Program-made: the position numbers and the translations under genes
In this document: positions 53,601-62,101 of the stretch, in pieces
Numbering within the stretch: the first letter of the stretch is position 1
Layout: each line of letters begins with the position of its first letter
NCBI RefSeq assembly: GCF_007828045.1
Contig: NZ_VITN01000015.1
Location: 62,001-126,000 of the forward strand
DNA from: Nitrospirillum amazonense
GTDB taxonomy: Bacteria; Pseudomonadota; Alphaproteobacteria; Azospirillales; Azospirillaceae
Length of the DNA stretch: 64,000 nt
Direction of reading: 5' to 3'
The notes under the pieces: generated by a model
The model's input: the letters and a program-made list of their open reading frames with translations, nothing else
The model's database searches: none
Told to the model about the DNA's origin: nothing

Positions 53601-53743
53601 TCCTGTGGAGCACCGGCGCGGGCTCCGAGGTCATGCGCCGCATCGCCGTGCCCATGGTGGGCGGTATGGTCTCCTCCACCGTCCTGACCCTGCTGGTGAT
53701 CCCGGCGTTGTATGCCTTGGTGAAGCGGCGCTCGGTCGGATAG
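50627..53743 (+). CDS. cusA: Heavy-metal RND efflux pump (CusA-like)
   Basis: A 1038-residue inner-membrane proton antiporter with 12 TM helices and two large periplasmic loops. Segments typical of the CusA-type heavy-metal efflux group are [69 protein letters not shown] and [22 protein letters not shown]. The last contains the Met equivalent to a CusA metal-ladder methionine. Cu(I)/Ag(I) is therefore more likely than Co/Zn/Cd, though that is inference. Last gene of the operon, followed by a stem-loop. Confidence 0.95.
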   Translation: [1038 protein letters not shown]

Positions 53744-53758
53744 GGGCGCAGGGGGTGA

Positions 53759-53783
53759 GGGCGCGGTCGTCAAGACCGCGCCC
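53759..53783 (+). terminator. Stem-loop after the efflux operon
   Basis: GGGCGCGGTC pairs exactly with GACCGCGCCC around a 5-base loop, 15 bp after the cusA stop and facing the converging gntR gene. No T-tract follows. Confidence 0.6.
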
Positions 53784-53907
53784 CGCTTCCAAGAGGCTTC
53801 AGGCCCGCTTGCGGCCGGTGAGCATGGCCCGGCATTCCAGTGGAAAGACGATCGGACATTCTGGCCCGCGGCGCCCGGCTGGACGAGGCCATGCCGGGTA
53901 CCGGCTA

Positions 53908-54630
53908 TCACCGCCCGCCGGCACCGCCGGGATCGTTGGACACCTGGCCGATATGTTCCCCGATATAGCGTTCCAGCGCCGTGGCCGCGTTCAGCATGTG
54001 GGCGCGCATGCGGCGGGCGGCCGTCTCCCCATCCCCCTCGGCGATGGCGGCCATGACGCTGTCGTGTTCCTGGCGGGAATGGGCCATGCGGTCGCCGTGG
54101 CGCAGCTGGGTCCGGCGGAAGGCGTTCAGCCGCTTGCGCACCGCCATCGCCTGTTCCGCCATGAAGCTGTTGTGGGTGGCCCGGTAAAGGGTTTCGTGGA
54201 ATTCCCGGTTGAAGGCGTCATAGGCATCGACGTCGCCCCGCTGCACCATCTCCAGGGAGTCCCCGTGCAACCGCATCAGGCGGCTGCGTTCCAGCGGAGT
54301 CATGCGATGCGTGGCGAGGCGCACGCACATGGCCTCGATCTCCGCCGTGGCCTCGAACATGTCCATGATGCGCTCGGGCGTCAGGCGCGTCACGACCACG
54401 CCCCGCCGGGGACGCATCTCCACCAGGCCGCTGACGGCCAGCTGGCGCAACGCCTCGCGCACGGGCGTGCGCGAGGCGCCGAACCGGTCAGCCAGATCCT
54501 GCTCGTCCAGTTGCATCCCGGCGGGCAGGTCGCCCCGGGCGATCTCGTCCGTCAGCGCGTCACGGATCCGGTCCGAGAGCAGCGCCCGTTCCTCGGACAG
54601 GCCTTCCGTCAGGTCGACGACCGCGCTCAT
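53908..54630 (-). CDS. GntR family (FCD) transcriptional regulator of malonate genes
   Basis: A 240-residue regulator with an N-terminal winged helix (LDEQDLADRFGASRTPVREALRQLAVSGLVEMRPRRGVVV) and a C-terminal all-helical FCD ligand-binding domain. The FCD domain carries the usual metal-binding His residues (FNREFHETLYRATHN, HSRQEHDSVMAAI). FCD regulators respond to small organic acids. It lies 6 bp after madM and is co-transcribed with madLM, divergent from mdc, so it most likely controls malonate uptake and decarboxylation. It is functionally similar to MdcY-type regulators, but identity is inferred from context. Confidence 0.88.
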   Translation of the reverse strand: MSAVVDLTEGLSEERALLSDRIRDALTDEIARGDLPAGMQLDEQDLADRFGASRTPVREALRQLAVSGLVEMRPRRGVVVTRLTPERIMDMFEATAEIEAMCVRLATHRMTPLERSRLMRLHGDSLEMVQRGDVDAYDAFNREFHETLYRATHNSFMAEQAMAVRKRLNAFRRTQLRHGDRMAHSRQEHDSVMAAIAEGDGETAARRMRAHMLNAATALERYIGEHIGQVSNDPGGAGGR

Positions 54631-54636
54631 GATGTC

Positions 54637-55401
54637 TCAGCCCCCCACGATGCCCCGGACGATAAGATAAAGGATCGACGGGGCGACAAGGCAACCTAGA
54701 CCTGTATGGAAGGTGGCCGTCAAGGCGCCGTAGGGCACCAGCCGCCGATCGGTCGCCGCCAGCCCGCCGGACACGCCGCTGACCGTTCCCATCAGGCCGC
54801 CGAAAACCATGGCGCTGCGTGGGTTGTCCAGGCCGATGGCCTTGGCCACGATCGGCGTGCCGACCATGACCAGCACCGCCTTGAAGACGCCGGTGGCGAT
54901 GGACAGGGCCATGACCGCCGAGCTGGCCCCCAGGGCGGCCCCGGTCACCGGGCCGACGATGTAGGTGACGGCGCCGGCGCCGATGGTTGTGATGGACACG
55001 GCGTCGGTGTAGCCGAAGGCGACCGCGATGAGGGAGCCGACGATGAAAGGCAGGATGGTGCCCAGCGCCAGGGCCAGCGCGCCGACCGCGCCCGCCTTGC
55101 GCGCCTGGACCACGTCCACCTCGAACGCCGTGGCCACGATGGCGAAGTCGCGCAGCATGGCACCGCCCATCAGGCCGATGCCGGCGAAGACCGGGATGTC
55201 CACGACGCCCTTGTCACCGCCCGTCCACAGGCCGGCGGCGAAGGCGGCCGCAAGCCCGATGACGATGGCGATGGCCGAGCCGTGGACCCGGCCGAACAGA
55301 AGACGCTTCGAAATCGCGTTCGACAGCCACATCACCAGGCCGACGACGGCGAACGCGGTCAACAGCGCGTTGGCGGACAGCGCGTGCTTCAGGATTTCCA
55401 T
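54637..55401 (-). CDS. madM: Malonate transporter subunit MadM
   Basis: A 254-residue inner-membrane protein with about seven to eight hydrophobic helices. The family segments FGRVHGSAIAIVIGL, FAGIGLMGGAMLRDFAIVATAFEVD and GVSGGLAATDRRLVPYGAL match MadM, the larger subunit of the two-component MadLM malonate:Na+ symporter. It follows madL by 12 bp and precedes gntR by 6 bp. Confidence 0.94.
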   Translation of the reverse strand: MEILKHALSANALLTAFAVVGLVMWLSNAISKRLLFGRVHGSAIAIVIGLAAAFAAGLWTGGDKGVVDIPVFAGIGLMGGAMLRDFAIVATAFEVDVVQARKAGAVGALALALGTILPFIVGSLIAVAFGYTDAVSITTIGAGAVTYIVGPVTGAALGASSAVMALSIATGVFKAVLVMVGTPIVAKAIGLDNPRSAMVFGGLMGTVSGVSGGLAATDRRLVPYGALTATFHTGLGCLVAPSILYLIVRGIVGG

Positions 55402-55413
55402 GACCGTCCTCCG

Positions 55414-55839
55414 TCAGACCGTGGGCTCGCCGGCGGACGGCGTGCGCGCCCTGGCCTTGGCTTCGATCTCATCCATGGTTTCCCCCTTCTTGCCGATACG
55501 GCTGATCAGGGCGACGGTGGCGAAGCAGACCAGCACGGCGGCCACACCGGCGATGAGCACCAGCGGCCCGCTGCGCGCCGCCACCAGCACGTTCTGCTGG
55601 GCCGCCATGGCCACCACGATGGGAATGTAGAGGGCGCCCCAGAACTCGACCCCGAACTTGACGCCGGCGGTCATCAACCCGCGGCGGGTGAGCCACAGCC
55701 GCGCGGCGATCAGCAGCAACATGGCGATGCCCACACCGCCGACATTCGCCTTGACGCCCAGGGCCGACCCCAGCAGGTCGCCCAGGAAGCCGCCCAGAAG
55801 GGTGCAGATGGCCAGCAGCGCCACACCGGAGATGGTCAT
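55414..55839 (-). CDS. madL: Malonate transporter subunit MadL
   Basis: A 141-residue membrane protein with four hydrophobic helices, matching MadL (TISGVALLAICTLLGGFLGDLLGSALGV, KFGVEFWGALYIPIVVAMAAQQNV). It partners MadM in malonate uptake. The ATG at 55839 has GGGGGAGGT five bases upstream. The polar C-terminal tail (GETMDEIEAKARARTPSAGEP) is slightly longer than the membrane core requires. Confidence 0.94.
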   Translation of the reverse strand: MTISGVALLAICTLLGGFLGDLLGSALGVKANVGGVGIAMLLLIAARLWLTRRGLMTAGVKFGVEFWGALYIPIVVAMAAQQNVLVAARSGPLVLIAGVAAVLVCFATVALISRIGKKGETMDEIEAKARARTPSAGEPTV

Positions 55840-55943
55840 GGGCGACCTCCCCCGCACACCGGTCGATCAAAACGCAAAGCCGCCATCATATCCCTCCCGT
55901 GCATGCAGACTCTCTCGGTCCGCAGTTTTAAAAATACACGATA

Positions 55944-55971
55944 TTGAATTTTTCGCAATTGAGGATACATT
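55944..55971 (+). promoter_or_regulatory. Candidate promoter of the mdc operon in the divergent mad/mdc region
   Basis: TTGAAT (55944-55949) and TACATT (55966-55971) with 16-bp spacing, 40 bp before mdcA, in the only AT-rich stretch of the 171-bp divergent gap. The opposite strand shows a similar TTGCGA-N16-TATTTT that could serve madL. Both are consensus matches of moderate quality. Confidence 0.4.
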
Positions 55972-56010
55972 GACCTCGACAAATCCACCTTGCGCATACG
56001 AAGGTCGATC

Positions 56011-57657
56011 ATGCGGGATTGGAACACCAAGGGCCGGGACAGACAGGCGCGGCTGGAAGCGGGCCAGCGCCTGGCCACGGGCAAGATCGTCGCCGCCCAG
56101 GACCTCATCACCTTCCTGGAGGCGATCCTGCGCCCCGGCGACCGGGTCTGCCTGGAGGGGGACAACCAGAAGCAGGCGGACGTGCTGGCCAAGGCGCTGG
56201 CCAAGGTGGATCCGGCCAAGGTCAACGGCCTGCACATGGTGCAGTCGGGCGTGGTCCTGCCCGAGCATCTGGACATCTTCGAAACCGGGATCGCCCGGCG
56301 GCTGGACTTCTCATACTCCGGCCCGCAGTCGGCGCGGATCGCGCGCATGATGTTCGGCGGCCAGATCGAACTGGGCGCCGTCCACACCTACCTGGAGCTG
56401 TTTGCCCGCTATTTCATCGACCTGACGCCCCAGGTGGCGCTGATCGCGGCGGTCAGCGCCGACAAGGACGGCAACCTGTATACCGGCCCCAACACGGAAG
56501 ACACGCCCACCGTCGTGGAGGCCACCAGCTTCGGCAAGGGCCTGGTGATCGCCCAGGTGGGTGAGATCGTCGACCAGGTCCCGCGCGTCGACATTCCGGC
56601 CGATCAGGTTCATTTCGTGGTCGACGCCGGCCGTCCCTTCTATGTCGAGCCCCTGTTCACCCGCGACCCGGCGGCCATCACCGAAACCCAGATCCTGACG
56701 GCCATGCTGGCCATCAAGGGACTGTACGCCCCCTACGGCGTGCGCCGGCTGAACCATGGCATCGGCTTCAACACCGCCGCCATCGAACTGCTGTTGCCCA
56801 CCTATGGTGAGCGGCTGGGCCTGAAGGGCAAGGTCTGCACCCATTGGGCGCTGAACCCCCACCCCACCCTGATCCCCGCCATTGAAAGCGGGTGGGTGGA
56901 GCAGATCCATTGCTTCGGGTCCGAAGTGGGCATGGAAGACTACATGCGCGCCCGGCCGGACATCTTCTTCACCGGTCCCGACGGGTCGTTGCGGTCCAAC
57001 CGGGCCTTCTGCCAGACCGCCGGCCTTTACGCCTGCGACATGTTCATCGGCTCCACCCTGCAGATCGACCTGGCGGGCAACAGCTCCACCGTCACCGGCG
57101 GCCGGGTCGCCGGGTTCGGCGGCGCGCCCAATATGGGATCGGACGCCCGCGGCCGCCGCCATCCCAGCGCCCCCTGGCTGCGCGCCGGGCAGGAGGCGGA
57201 TCCGGACGGTCCCCCGCCGCTGCGGCGCGGTCGCAAGCTGGTCGTGCAGATCGGGGAAACCTTCGGCGACGGCAACGCGCCAATGTTTGTGGAGCGCCTG
57301 GGCGCGCTGGAGCTGGCCGACAAGCTGGACCTGGATCTGGCGCCGGTCATGGTCTACGGCGACGACGTCACCCACATCGTCACCGAGGAAGGCATCGCCA
57401 ACCTGCTGCTGTGCCGTGACAAGGATGAACGGGAACAGGCCATTCGCGGCGTCGCCGGCTATACCGAGGTCGGCCGTGCCCGCGACCGCAAGATGGTGGA
57501 ACGGCTGCGCCAACGCAAAGTCATCCAGCGCCCCGAAGATCTGGGCATCGATCCGCTGGACGCCGACCGGGGCCTGCTGGTCGCCCATTCCATCAAGGAC
57601 CTGATGATCGCCTCGGGCGGGCTCTACCGGCCGCCCAGCCGCTTCCGCAATTGGTGA
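56011..57657 (+). CDS. mdcA: Malonate decarboxylase alpha subunit
   Basis: A 548-residue cytoplasmic subunit that transfers the acyl-carrier protein from acetyl to malonyl (acetyl-S-ACP:malonate ACP transferase). The N-terminal MRDWNTKG..R..RL and the segments GDNQKQADVLA, DGNLYTGPNTEDTPTVVEAT, YGVRRLNHGIGFNTAAIELLLPTY and HIVTEEGIANLLLCR match MdcA closely. The ATG at 56011 is preferred over an upstream in-frame start because it begins at the conserved N-terminus. First gene of mdcACDEGBH. Confidence 0.96.
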   Translation: MRDWNTKGRDRQARLEAGQRLATGKIVAAQDLITFLEAILRPGDRVCLEGDNQKQADVLAKALAKVDPAKVNGLHMVQSGVVLPEHLDIFETGIARRLDFSYSGPQSARIARMMFGGQIELGAVHTYLELFARYFIDLTPQVALIAAVSADKDGNLYTGPNTEDTPTVVEATSFGKGLVIAQVGEIVDQVPRVDIPADQVHFVVDAGRPFYVEPLFTRDPAAITETQILTAMLAIKGLYAPYGVRRLNHGIGFNTAAIELLLPTYGERLGLKGKVCTHWALNPHPTLIPAIESGWVEQIHCFGSEVGMEDYMRARPDIFFTGPDGSLRSNRAFCQTAGLYACDMFIGSTLQIDLAGNSSTVTGGRVAGFGGAPNMGSDARGRRHPSAPWLRAGQEADPDGPPPLRRGRKLVVQIGETFGDGNAPMFVERLGALELADKLDLDLAPVMVYGDDVTHIVTEEGIANLLLCRDKDEREQAIRGVAGYTEVGRARDRKMVERLRQRKVIQRPEDLGIDPLDADRGLLVAHSIKDLMIASGGLYRPPSRFRNW

Positions 57658-57668
57658 GGCCCCGCCCC

Positions 57669-57983
57669 ATGGAAAACCTGCGCTACGAACTCAGCACCAC
57701 CGGGCCTGCCGGCGGCACCCGCGCCGTCGCCCTGGTGGGCGTCGTCGCCTCCGGCAATCTGGAAGTGCTGCTGGAACGGGGGGAGGCGCCCGACCGGTGC
57801 GTCATCGACATCGCCACCCCGGCCCACGGCTTCGCCGCCCTCTGGCAGGCGGTGACGGCGGACTTCGCCGCCCGCATGGCGGCGGGCGGGCTGCGCATCA
57901 CAATCAACGACGGCGGCGCGCGGCCGGACACGGTGGCGCTGCGCCTGGCCCAGGGGGTGCGCCTGATGGAGAAGCCGGAATGA
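57669..57983 (+). CDS. mdcC: Malonate decarboxylase acyl carrier protein (delta subunit)
   Basis: A 104-residue ACP of malonate decarboxylase. The conserved VASGNLEVLLE contains the Ser that carries the 2'-(5''-phosphoribosyl)-3'-dephospho-CoA prosthetic group, built by MdcB and MdcG of the same operon. The ATG at 57669 begins MENLRYEL. Its stop overlaps the mdcD start (ATGA). Confidence 0.94.
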   Translation: MENLRYELSTTGPAGGTRAVALVGVVASGNLEVLLERGEAPDRCVIDIATPAHGFAALWQAVTADFAARMAAGGLRITINDGGARPDTVALRLAQGVRLMEKPE

Positions 57984-58891
57984 CCAGTCCCTCCCCCACC
58001 CGCCACAGCTGGTATGAGGAGTCGGCCCGGGGCCGCCTGGCCCACCTGCTGGACCCCGGCAGCTTCACCGAATTCCTGGGCCCCGAGCGGCGGGAGTTCA
58101 GCCCGCATCTGGGCCTGTTCAACCTGCCGCACCAGCTGGACGACGGCATCATCGTCGGCAACGGCAAGCTGGATGGCCGGCCCGTTCTGGCGGCCGCGCA
58201 GGAGGGCCGCTTCATGGGCGGCGCCATCGGCGAAGTGCACGGCGCCAAGCTGACCGGGCTGCTGCGTGCCGCCCGCCAGATGAAGCGCGACGTGGTCATC
58301 CTGTTCGACACCGGCGGCGTACGCCTGCAGGAGGCCAACGCCGGCGAGCTGGCCATTTCGGAAATCATCCGCGCCACGCTGGAGACCCGGGCCGAGGGCG
58401 TGCGCGTCATCGGGCTGCTGGGCGGTCGCGCCGGCTGCTACGGCGGCGGCAGCCTGATCGCCGGCTGCTGCTCCGCCCTGGTCATCTCCGAACAGGGCCG
58501 GCTGTCCGTCTCAGGCCCGGAGGTCATCGAGACCAACAAGGGCGTGGAGGAGTTCGATTCCCGCGACCGGGCGCTGGTCTGGCGCACCATGGGGGGCAAG
58601 CATCGCTATCTGATCGGCGGCGTCGACCTGTTCGTCGATGACGACGTCGCGGCCTTCCGCGCCGGCGCGGTGGCGGCCCTGGAACGGCCCGCCGCCCTCA
58701 ACCAGGCGGTGCTGGCGGCCGAGCAGGCGCGGCTGGAACGCCGGCTGGCGCGCTTCGGCGACGCGGCCGATGGCGCCGAGGTCTGGGCCCGGCTGGGCGT
58801 TCCCCATCCCGCCACGGTGCCGGACCTGGACACAAGCGCCTTCCTGACCATCGCGACCAGCAAACGGGAGGGCGCCGATGCGGCCCGTTGA
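57980..58891 (+). CDS. mdcD: Malonate decarboxylase beta subunit (malonyl-S-ACP decarboxylase)
   Basis: A 303-residue carboxyltransferase-fold subunit that, with MdcE, decarboxylates malonyl-S-ACP. Key segments are SWYEESARGRLAHLLDPGSFTEFLGP, AAQEGRFMGGAIGEVHGAKLTGLL, LFDTGGVRLQEANAGE and GCYGGGSLIAGCCSALVISE, all typical of MdcD. It overlaps mdcC by 4 bp and mdcE by 14 bp. Confidence 0.96.
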   Translation: MTSPSPTRHSWYEESARGRLAHLLDPGSFTEFLGPERREFSPHLGLFNLPHQLDDGIIVGNGKLDGRPVLAAAQEGRFMGGAIGEVHGAKLTGLLRAARQMKRDVVILFDTGGVRLQEANAGELAISEIIRATLETRAEGVRVIGLLGGRAGCYGGGSLIAGCCSALVISEQGRLSVSGPEVIETNKGVEEFDSRDRALVWRTMGGKHRYLIGGVDLFVDDDVAAFRAGAVAALERPAALNQAVLAAEQARLERRLARFGDAADGAEVWARLGVPHPATVPDLDTSAFLTIATSKREGADAAR

Positions 58892-59600
58892 CATCCTTTC
58901 CTCGCTTTTCCCGGCCGGTCACCAGGTGACGGAGGCGGGCGGCCTCCTCAGCGGCAACGGCCGGCTTGATCCGCAGATCACGGTGGATGTCGTCGGCATC
59001 AGCGGCAAGACCTACCCCGGCGTTGACGAGGCCCTGGCGCTGGCCGGCCGCATCCTGTCCATCGCCGACCGGCCGGACCCGGCGCCCCTGTTGTTCCTGG
59101 TCGATTCCGGCAGCCAGCGGATGAGCCGCCGCGATGAGCTGATGGGCCTCAGCGAGACTCTGGCCCACCTGGCCAAGGCGTTGTGGCGGGCGGAACAGGC
59201 GGGCCACCGCACGATCGGGCTGCTGTACGGCGGCAGCGCCGCCGGCGCCTTCATCGCCACCGCCCTCGCCTGCGGATCGCTGGTGGCCCTGCCCGGCGCC
59301 TGGCCCGAGGTCATGGATCTGCCGTCCATGGCGCGCGTGACCAAGCTGTCGCTTGACGTGTTGAAGGAGAAGGCGGCCGGCACCCCCGTTTTCGCGCCGG
59401 GCCTGGACAACCTGTTCGCCACCGGCGCCATCGCGGAGATATGGGACCCGGCGCGGCCGCTGTGCGATCAGTTGAAGGCGCTACTGGCCGCCACCCGGGA
59501 TGATGACGGGCGGGCGGGGTGGGGCCTGGAACGAGGCGGCCGGGTGAAGGCAGCCGCGATCGCGCAGGAAGTGCAACGGCTGGCGCTGGCCCATGGTTGA
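58878..59600 (+). CDS. mdcE: Malonate decarboxylase gamma subunit
   Basis: A 240-residue crotonase/carboxyltransferase-fold partner of MdcD. Family segments are PVDILSSLFPAGHQVTEAGGLLSGNG, FLVDSGSQRMSRRDELMGLSE and YGGSAAGAFIATALACG. The overlap with both neighbours (14 bp and 8 bp) indicates translational coupling, which helps keep the D:E ratio fixed. Confidence 0.95.
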   Translation: MRPVDILSSLFPAGHQVTEAGGLLSGNGRLDPQITVDVVGISGKTYPGVDEALALAGRILSIADRPDPAPLLFLVDSGSQRMSRRDELMGLSETLAHLAKALWRAEQAGHRTIGLLYGGSAAGAFIATALACGSLVALPGAWPEVMDLPSMARVTKLSLDVLKEKAAGTPVFAPGLDNLFATGAIAEIWDPARPLCDQLKALLAATRDDDGRAGWGLERGGRVKAAAIAQEVQRLALAHG

Positions 59601-60219
59601 CCCCGCCGCCCTGCGCCGCCACGACCTGGTCCACCTGTCCCCCGAGGCGTGGCGCGGCCAGGTGGCCGGCCTGGTGGAGGAGGTTGCCGATTGGGCGGAT
59701 TTGGGCCGTCCAGCCATCTTCCGGCAGCGTGTCTGCGCGGACCCCGATGGCACCGTCCCGCTGGGCCTGCCCTTGCCGCCGGGCATGGGGCGCAAGCGGC
59801 TGACCCTGTCCTGTCCGCCCGCCGCCGTGGCCCGGGTGGCGCCGCCACCGCTGCTGCGCGACGCCCGGTCTTCGGCACCCGCCGCCTGGCGGCCGGTGAT
59901 CGAGGCCTTGCTCAGCGAAGATCCGTCCTGGCGCTGTTTTGGCAGCCTGGCGTGGCAGCACCTGACCGGCCTGCCCTATCTGACCGATGCGTCCGACCTG
60001 GACCTGCTGATCGCGTGCGCCAGCGGCGCGGACGCGGCCCGGATCACGGCGGTGCTGGGCGGCATCGCGGCCTGGGCCCCCATGCGCCTGGACGCGGAAC
60101 TGGTATCCGGGGATGGCGCCGCCGTGCAATGGCGGGAGTGGCTGTCGGACGCCCCGCACCTGCTGGCCAAGACCCGATCCGGGCCGGCCCTGGTCGCCCG
60201 GGAGGCGCTGTTCCCATGA
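59593..60219 (+). CDS. mdcG: Malonate decarboxylase holo-ACP synthase (phosphoribosyl-dephospho-CoA transferase)
   Basis: A 208-residue nucleotidyltransferase-like protein that attaches the prosthetic group to MdcC. The segments RRHDLVHLSPEAW, SWRCFGSLAWQHLTGLPYLTDASDLDLLI (containing the acidic DxD-type active site) and ARIT..LGGI fit MdcG. The conserved N-terminal 'RHDLV' supports the ATG at 59593. Confidence 0.93.
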   Translation: MVDPAALRRHDLVHLSPEAWRGQVAGLVEEVADWADLGRPAIFRQRVCADPDGTVPLGLPLPPGMGRKRLTLSCPPAAVARVAPPPLLRDARSSAPAAWRPVIEALLSEDPSWRCFGSLAWQHLTGLPYLTDASDLDLLIACASGADAARITAVLGGIAAWAPMRLDAELVSGDGAAVQWREWLSDAPHLLAKTRSGPALVAREALFP

Positions 60220-61085
60220 CGATGCCGCAGACAGCACCGGCCCGGCCGGCCTCCCCCATCCTGCACCCTGAACACCGCACCAGCCCGGACTGGATCGGCG
60301 GGCAGGCGGCGCGGGCCCTGATCCTGGAAGTGGAGACCTGGCCCAAACCCGGCCTGGTCAGCCATATCGACACCGGCGCGCACCGGGACATGGATGCGGC
60401 CCTATTGCGCCTCAGCGCCCGGACGCTGGAGCCGTACTTCGTCGCCTTGGCCGAGGCCGGTGCCGCCGACGCCGGCATGGCCCGCCTGCGCCTGATCGGG
60501 CTGGAGGCGGAGGCGGCGATGCGCCAGGCCACCGGTAATGTGAACACCCATCGCGGGGCCATTTTCGGCCTGGGCCTGCTGGCGGCGGCGGCGGGGTTGG
60601 CCGGGGCCTGCGACTGGCGACAAACCCTGGGAACCCTGGTCGCCGCGCGCTGGGGCCGCGAAATCACCGCCACACCGCAGGAAACCGCCAGCCATGGCGG
60701 CATCGTGGCGCGCCGCTATCGCGCCGGCGGCGCCAGGGAAGAGGCGGCCGCCGGCATGCCGTCCGTTTATGATGTCGCGCGCCCGGCCCTGCGCGAGGCG
60801 CGCCGCCTGGCGGCGGGTGATGAGGAGGCCGCGCGCGTCCATGCCTGCATGGCGCTGATCGCCACTGTGGAGGACAGCAACCTGCTGTATCGCGGCGGTG
60901 TCGACGGGCTGGCCTTCGCGCGGGCGGCGGCCCAGCGCTTCCTGCGCGACGGCGGCGTCGGATGCCGGCACTGGCGCTGGGCGGCCAAGGCCATCCATGA
61001 CGACTTCGTCGCCCGCAATCTCAGCCCCGGCGGCTGCGCCGACCTGCTGGCCATGGCGCTGTTCACCGAGGCGCTGGAATCATGA
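60216..61085 (+). CDS. mdcB: Triphosphoribosyl-dephospho-CoA synthase
   Basis: A 289-residue protein of the CitG/MdcB family that makes the precursor of the MdcC prosthetic group from ATP and dephospho-CoA. Conserved segments are LEVETWPKPGLVSHIDTGAHRDMD, ATGNVNTHRGAIFGLGLL, SHGGIVARRYRAGGAR, ATVEDSNLLYRGG and LSPGGCADLLAMALF. It overlaps mdcG and mdcH by 4 bp each. Confidence 0.95.
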   Translation: MTMPQTAPARPASPILHPEHRTSPDWIGGQAARALILEVETWPKPGLVSHIDTGAHRDMDAALLRLSARTLEPYFVALAEAGAADAGMARLRLIGLEAEAAMRQATGNVNTHRGAIFGLGLLAAAAGLAGACDWRQTLGTLVAARWGREITATPQETASHGGIVARRYRAGGAREEAAAGMPSVYDVARPALREARRLAAGDEEAARVHACMALIATVEDSNLLYRGGVDGLAFARAAAQRFLRDGGVGCRHWRWAAKAIHDDFVARNLSPGGCADLLAMALFTEALES

Positions 61086-62032
61086 GCCTGGCCCTGCTCT
61101 GCTCCGGCCAGGGCCGGCAGGATCGCGGCACCTTCGCCTTGCTGGCGTATGAGCCGGCGGCGCGTCCCATCCTGGATGCCGCCACCCGTCTGCTGGGCGC
61201 GCATCCCGCCGAGTTCTGCCGGACGGCACCGGAGGAGGCGCTGCACGCCAACCGGGAGGGGCAACTGCTGTGCGTGGCCCGCGCCCTGGCCGCCGCGGCC
61301 GCCCTGTTCCCGGACGGGGCGCCACCGGAGACCATCGTCGCGGGGTACAGCGTGGGCGAAATGGCGGCCTGGGGCATCGCCGGCGTGTGGCCGCCCGCCG
61401 ACACCCTGGCGCTGGTTGACCGGCGGGCGCAGGCAATGGACTTGGCCGGCGGACCGGACGACCAGCTTGCCCATGTGCGGGGATTGGCGCGCGAAACGGT
61501 GGAGCGGCTGGCCCGGCGGTTCGACTGCGCCATCGCCATCGTCAACCCCGGCCGGTTGTTCATCGTCGGCGGAACCCGGGCGGCGACGGAGGCCTTCTGC
61601 GCCGCCGCCTTGGACGCCGGTGCCGCGCGCGCCGGCCCGATGAGCGTGCGCGTCGCCTCGCACACGCCGCGCCTGGCCGGCGCGGTGGCACCCTTCGCCG
61701 CGGCTCTGGCGGCGACACCCACCCAAGCCCCCGCCCTGCGCCTGATGACCGCCAGCGGCGCCACGCTGGTGACGCGGCCGGGCCAGGCGCTGGCCGGGTT
61801 GGCCGCGCAGCTGGCCGAAACCATAGACTGGGCGGCCGTGCTGGAGGCCCTGGCCGAACGCGGCGTGACCACGGTTCTGGAACTGGGGCCCGGCCGCGCC
61901 CTGGCGGACATGGCGGCGGCGGCCCTGCCCACCGCCGACGTGCGGGCTTTGGATGATTTCCATGGCCTGGCAGGCGCGCGGGCGTGGCTGAAGGGTCACC
62001 TGGGCCCATGTACGTCCGGCGTCGGGGAATGA
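61082..62032 (+). CDS. mdcH: Malonate decarboxylase malonyl-CoA:ACP transacylase (epsilon subunit)
   Basis: A 316-residue FabD-like acyltransferase. LLCSGQGRQD gives the oxyanion-side glutamine loop, GYSVGEMAAWG holds the nucleophilic Ser, and ASHTPRLAG contains the catalytic His. It charges the holo-ACP with malonyl to start the decarboxylase cycle. Last gene of the mdc operon; it is followed by a nitroreductase about 70 bp later that may or may not be co-transcribed. Confidence 0.94.
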   Translation: MSLALLCSGQGRQDRGTFALLAYEPAARPILDAATRLLGAHPAEFCRTAPEEALHANREGQLLCVARALAAAAALFPDGAPPETIVAGYSVGEMAAWGIAGVWPPADTLALVDRRAQAMDLAGGPDDQLAHVRGLARETVERLARRFDCAIAIVNPGRLFIVGGTRAATEAFCAAALDAGAARAGPMSVRVASHTPRLAGAVAPFAAALAATPTQAPALRLMTASGATLVTRPGQALAGLAAQLAETIDWAAVLEALAERGVTTVLELGPGRALADMAAAALPTADVRALDDFHGLAGARAWLKGHLGPCTSGVGE

Positions 62033-62101
62033 TAAGTCTCCATGATTCAGCGACCGCGCCGGGCTCTTGCGCCCGGCCATTGAATGGAGGCTTTCCCGGA
62101 C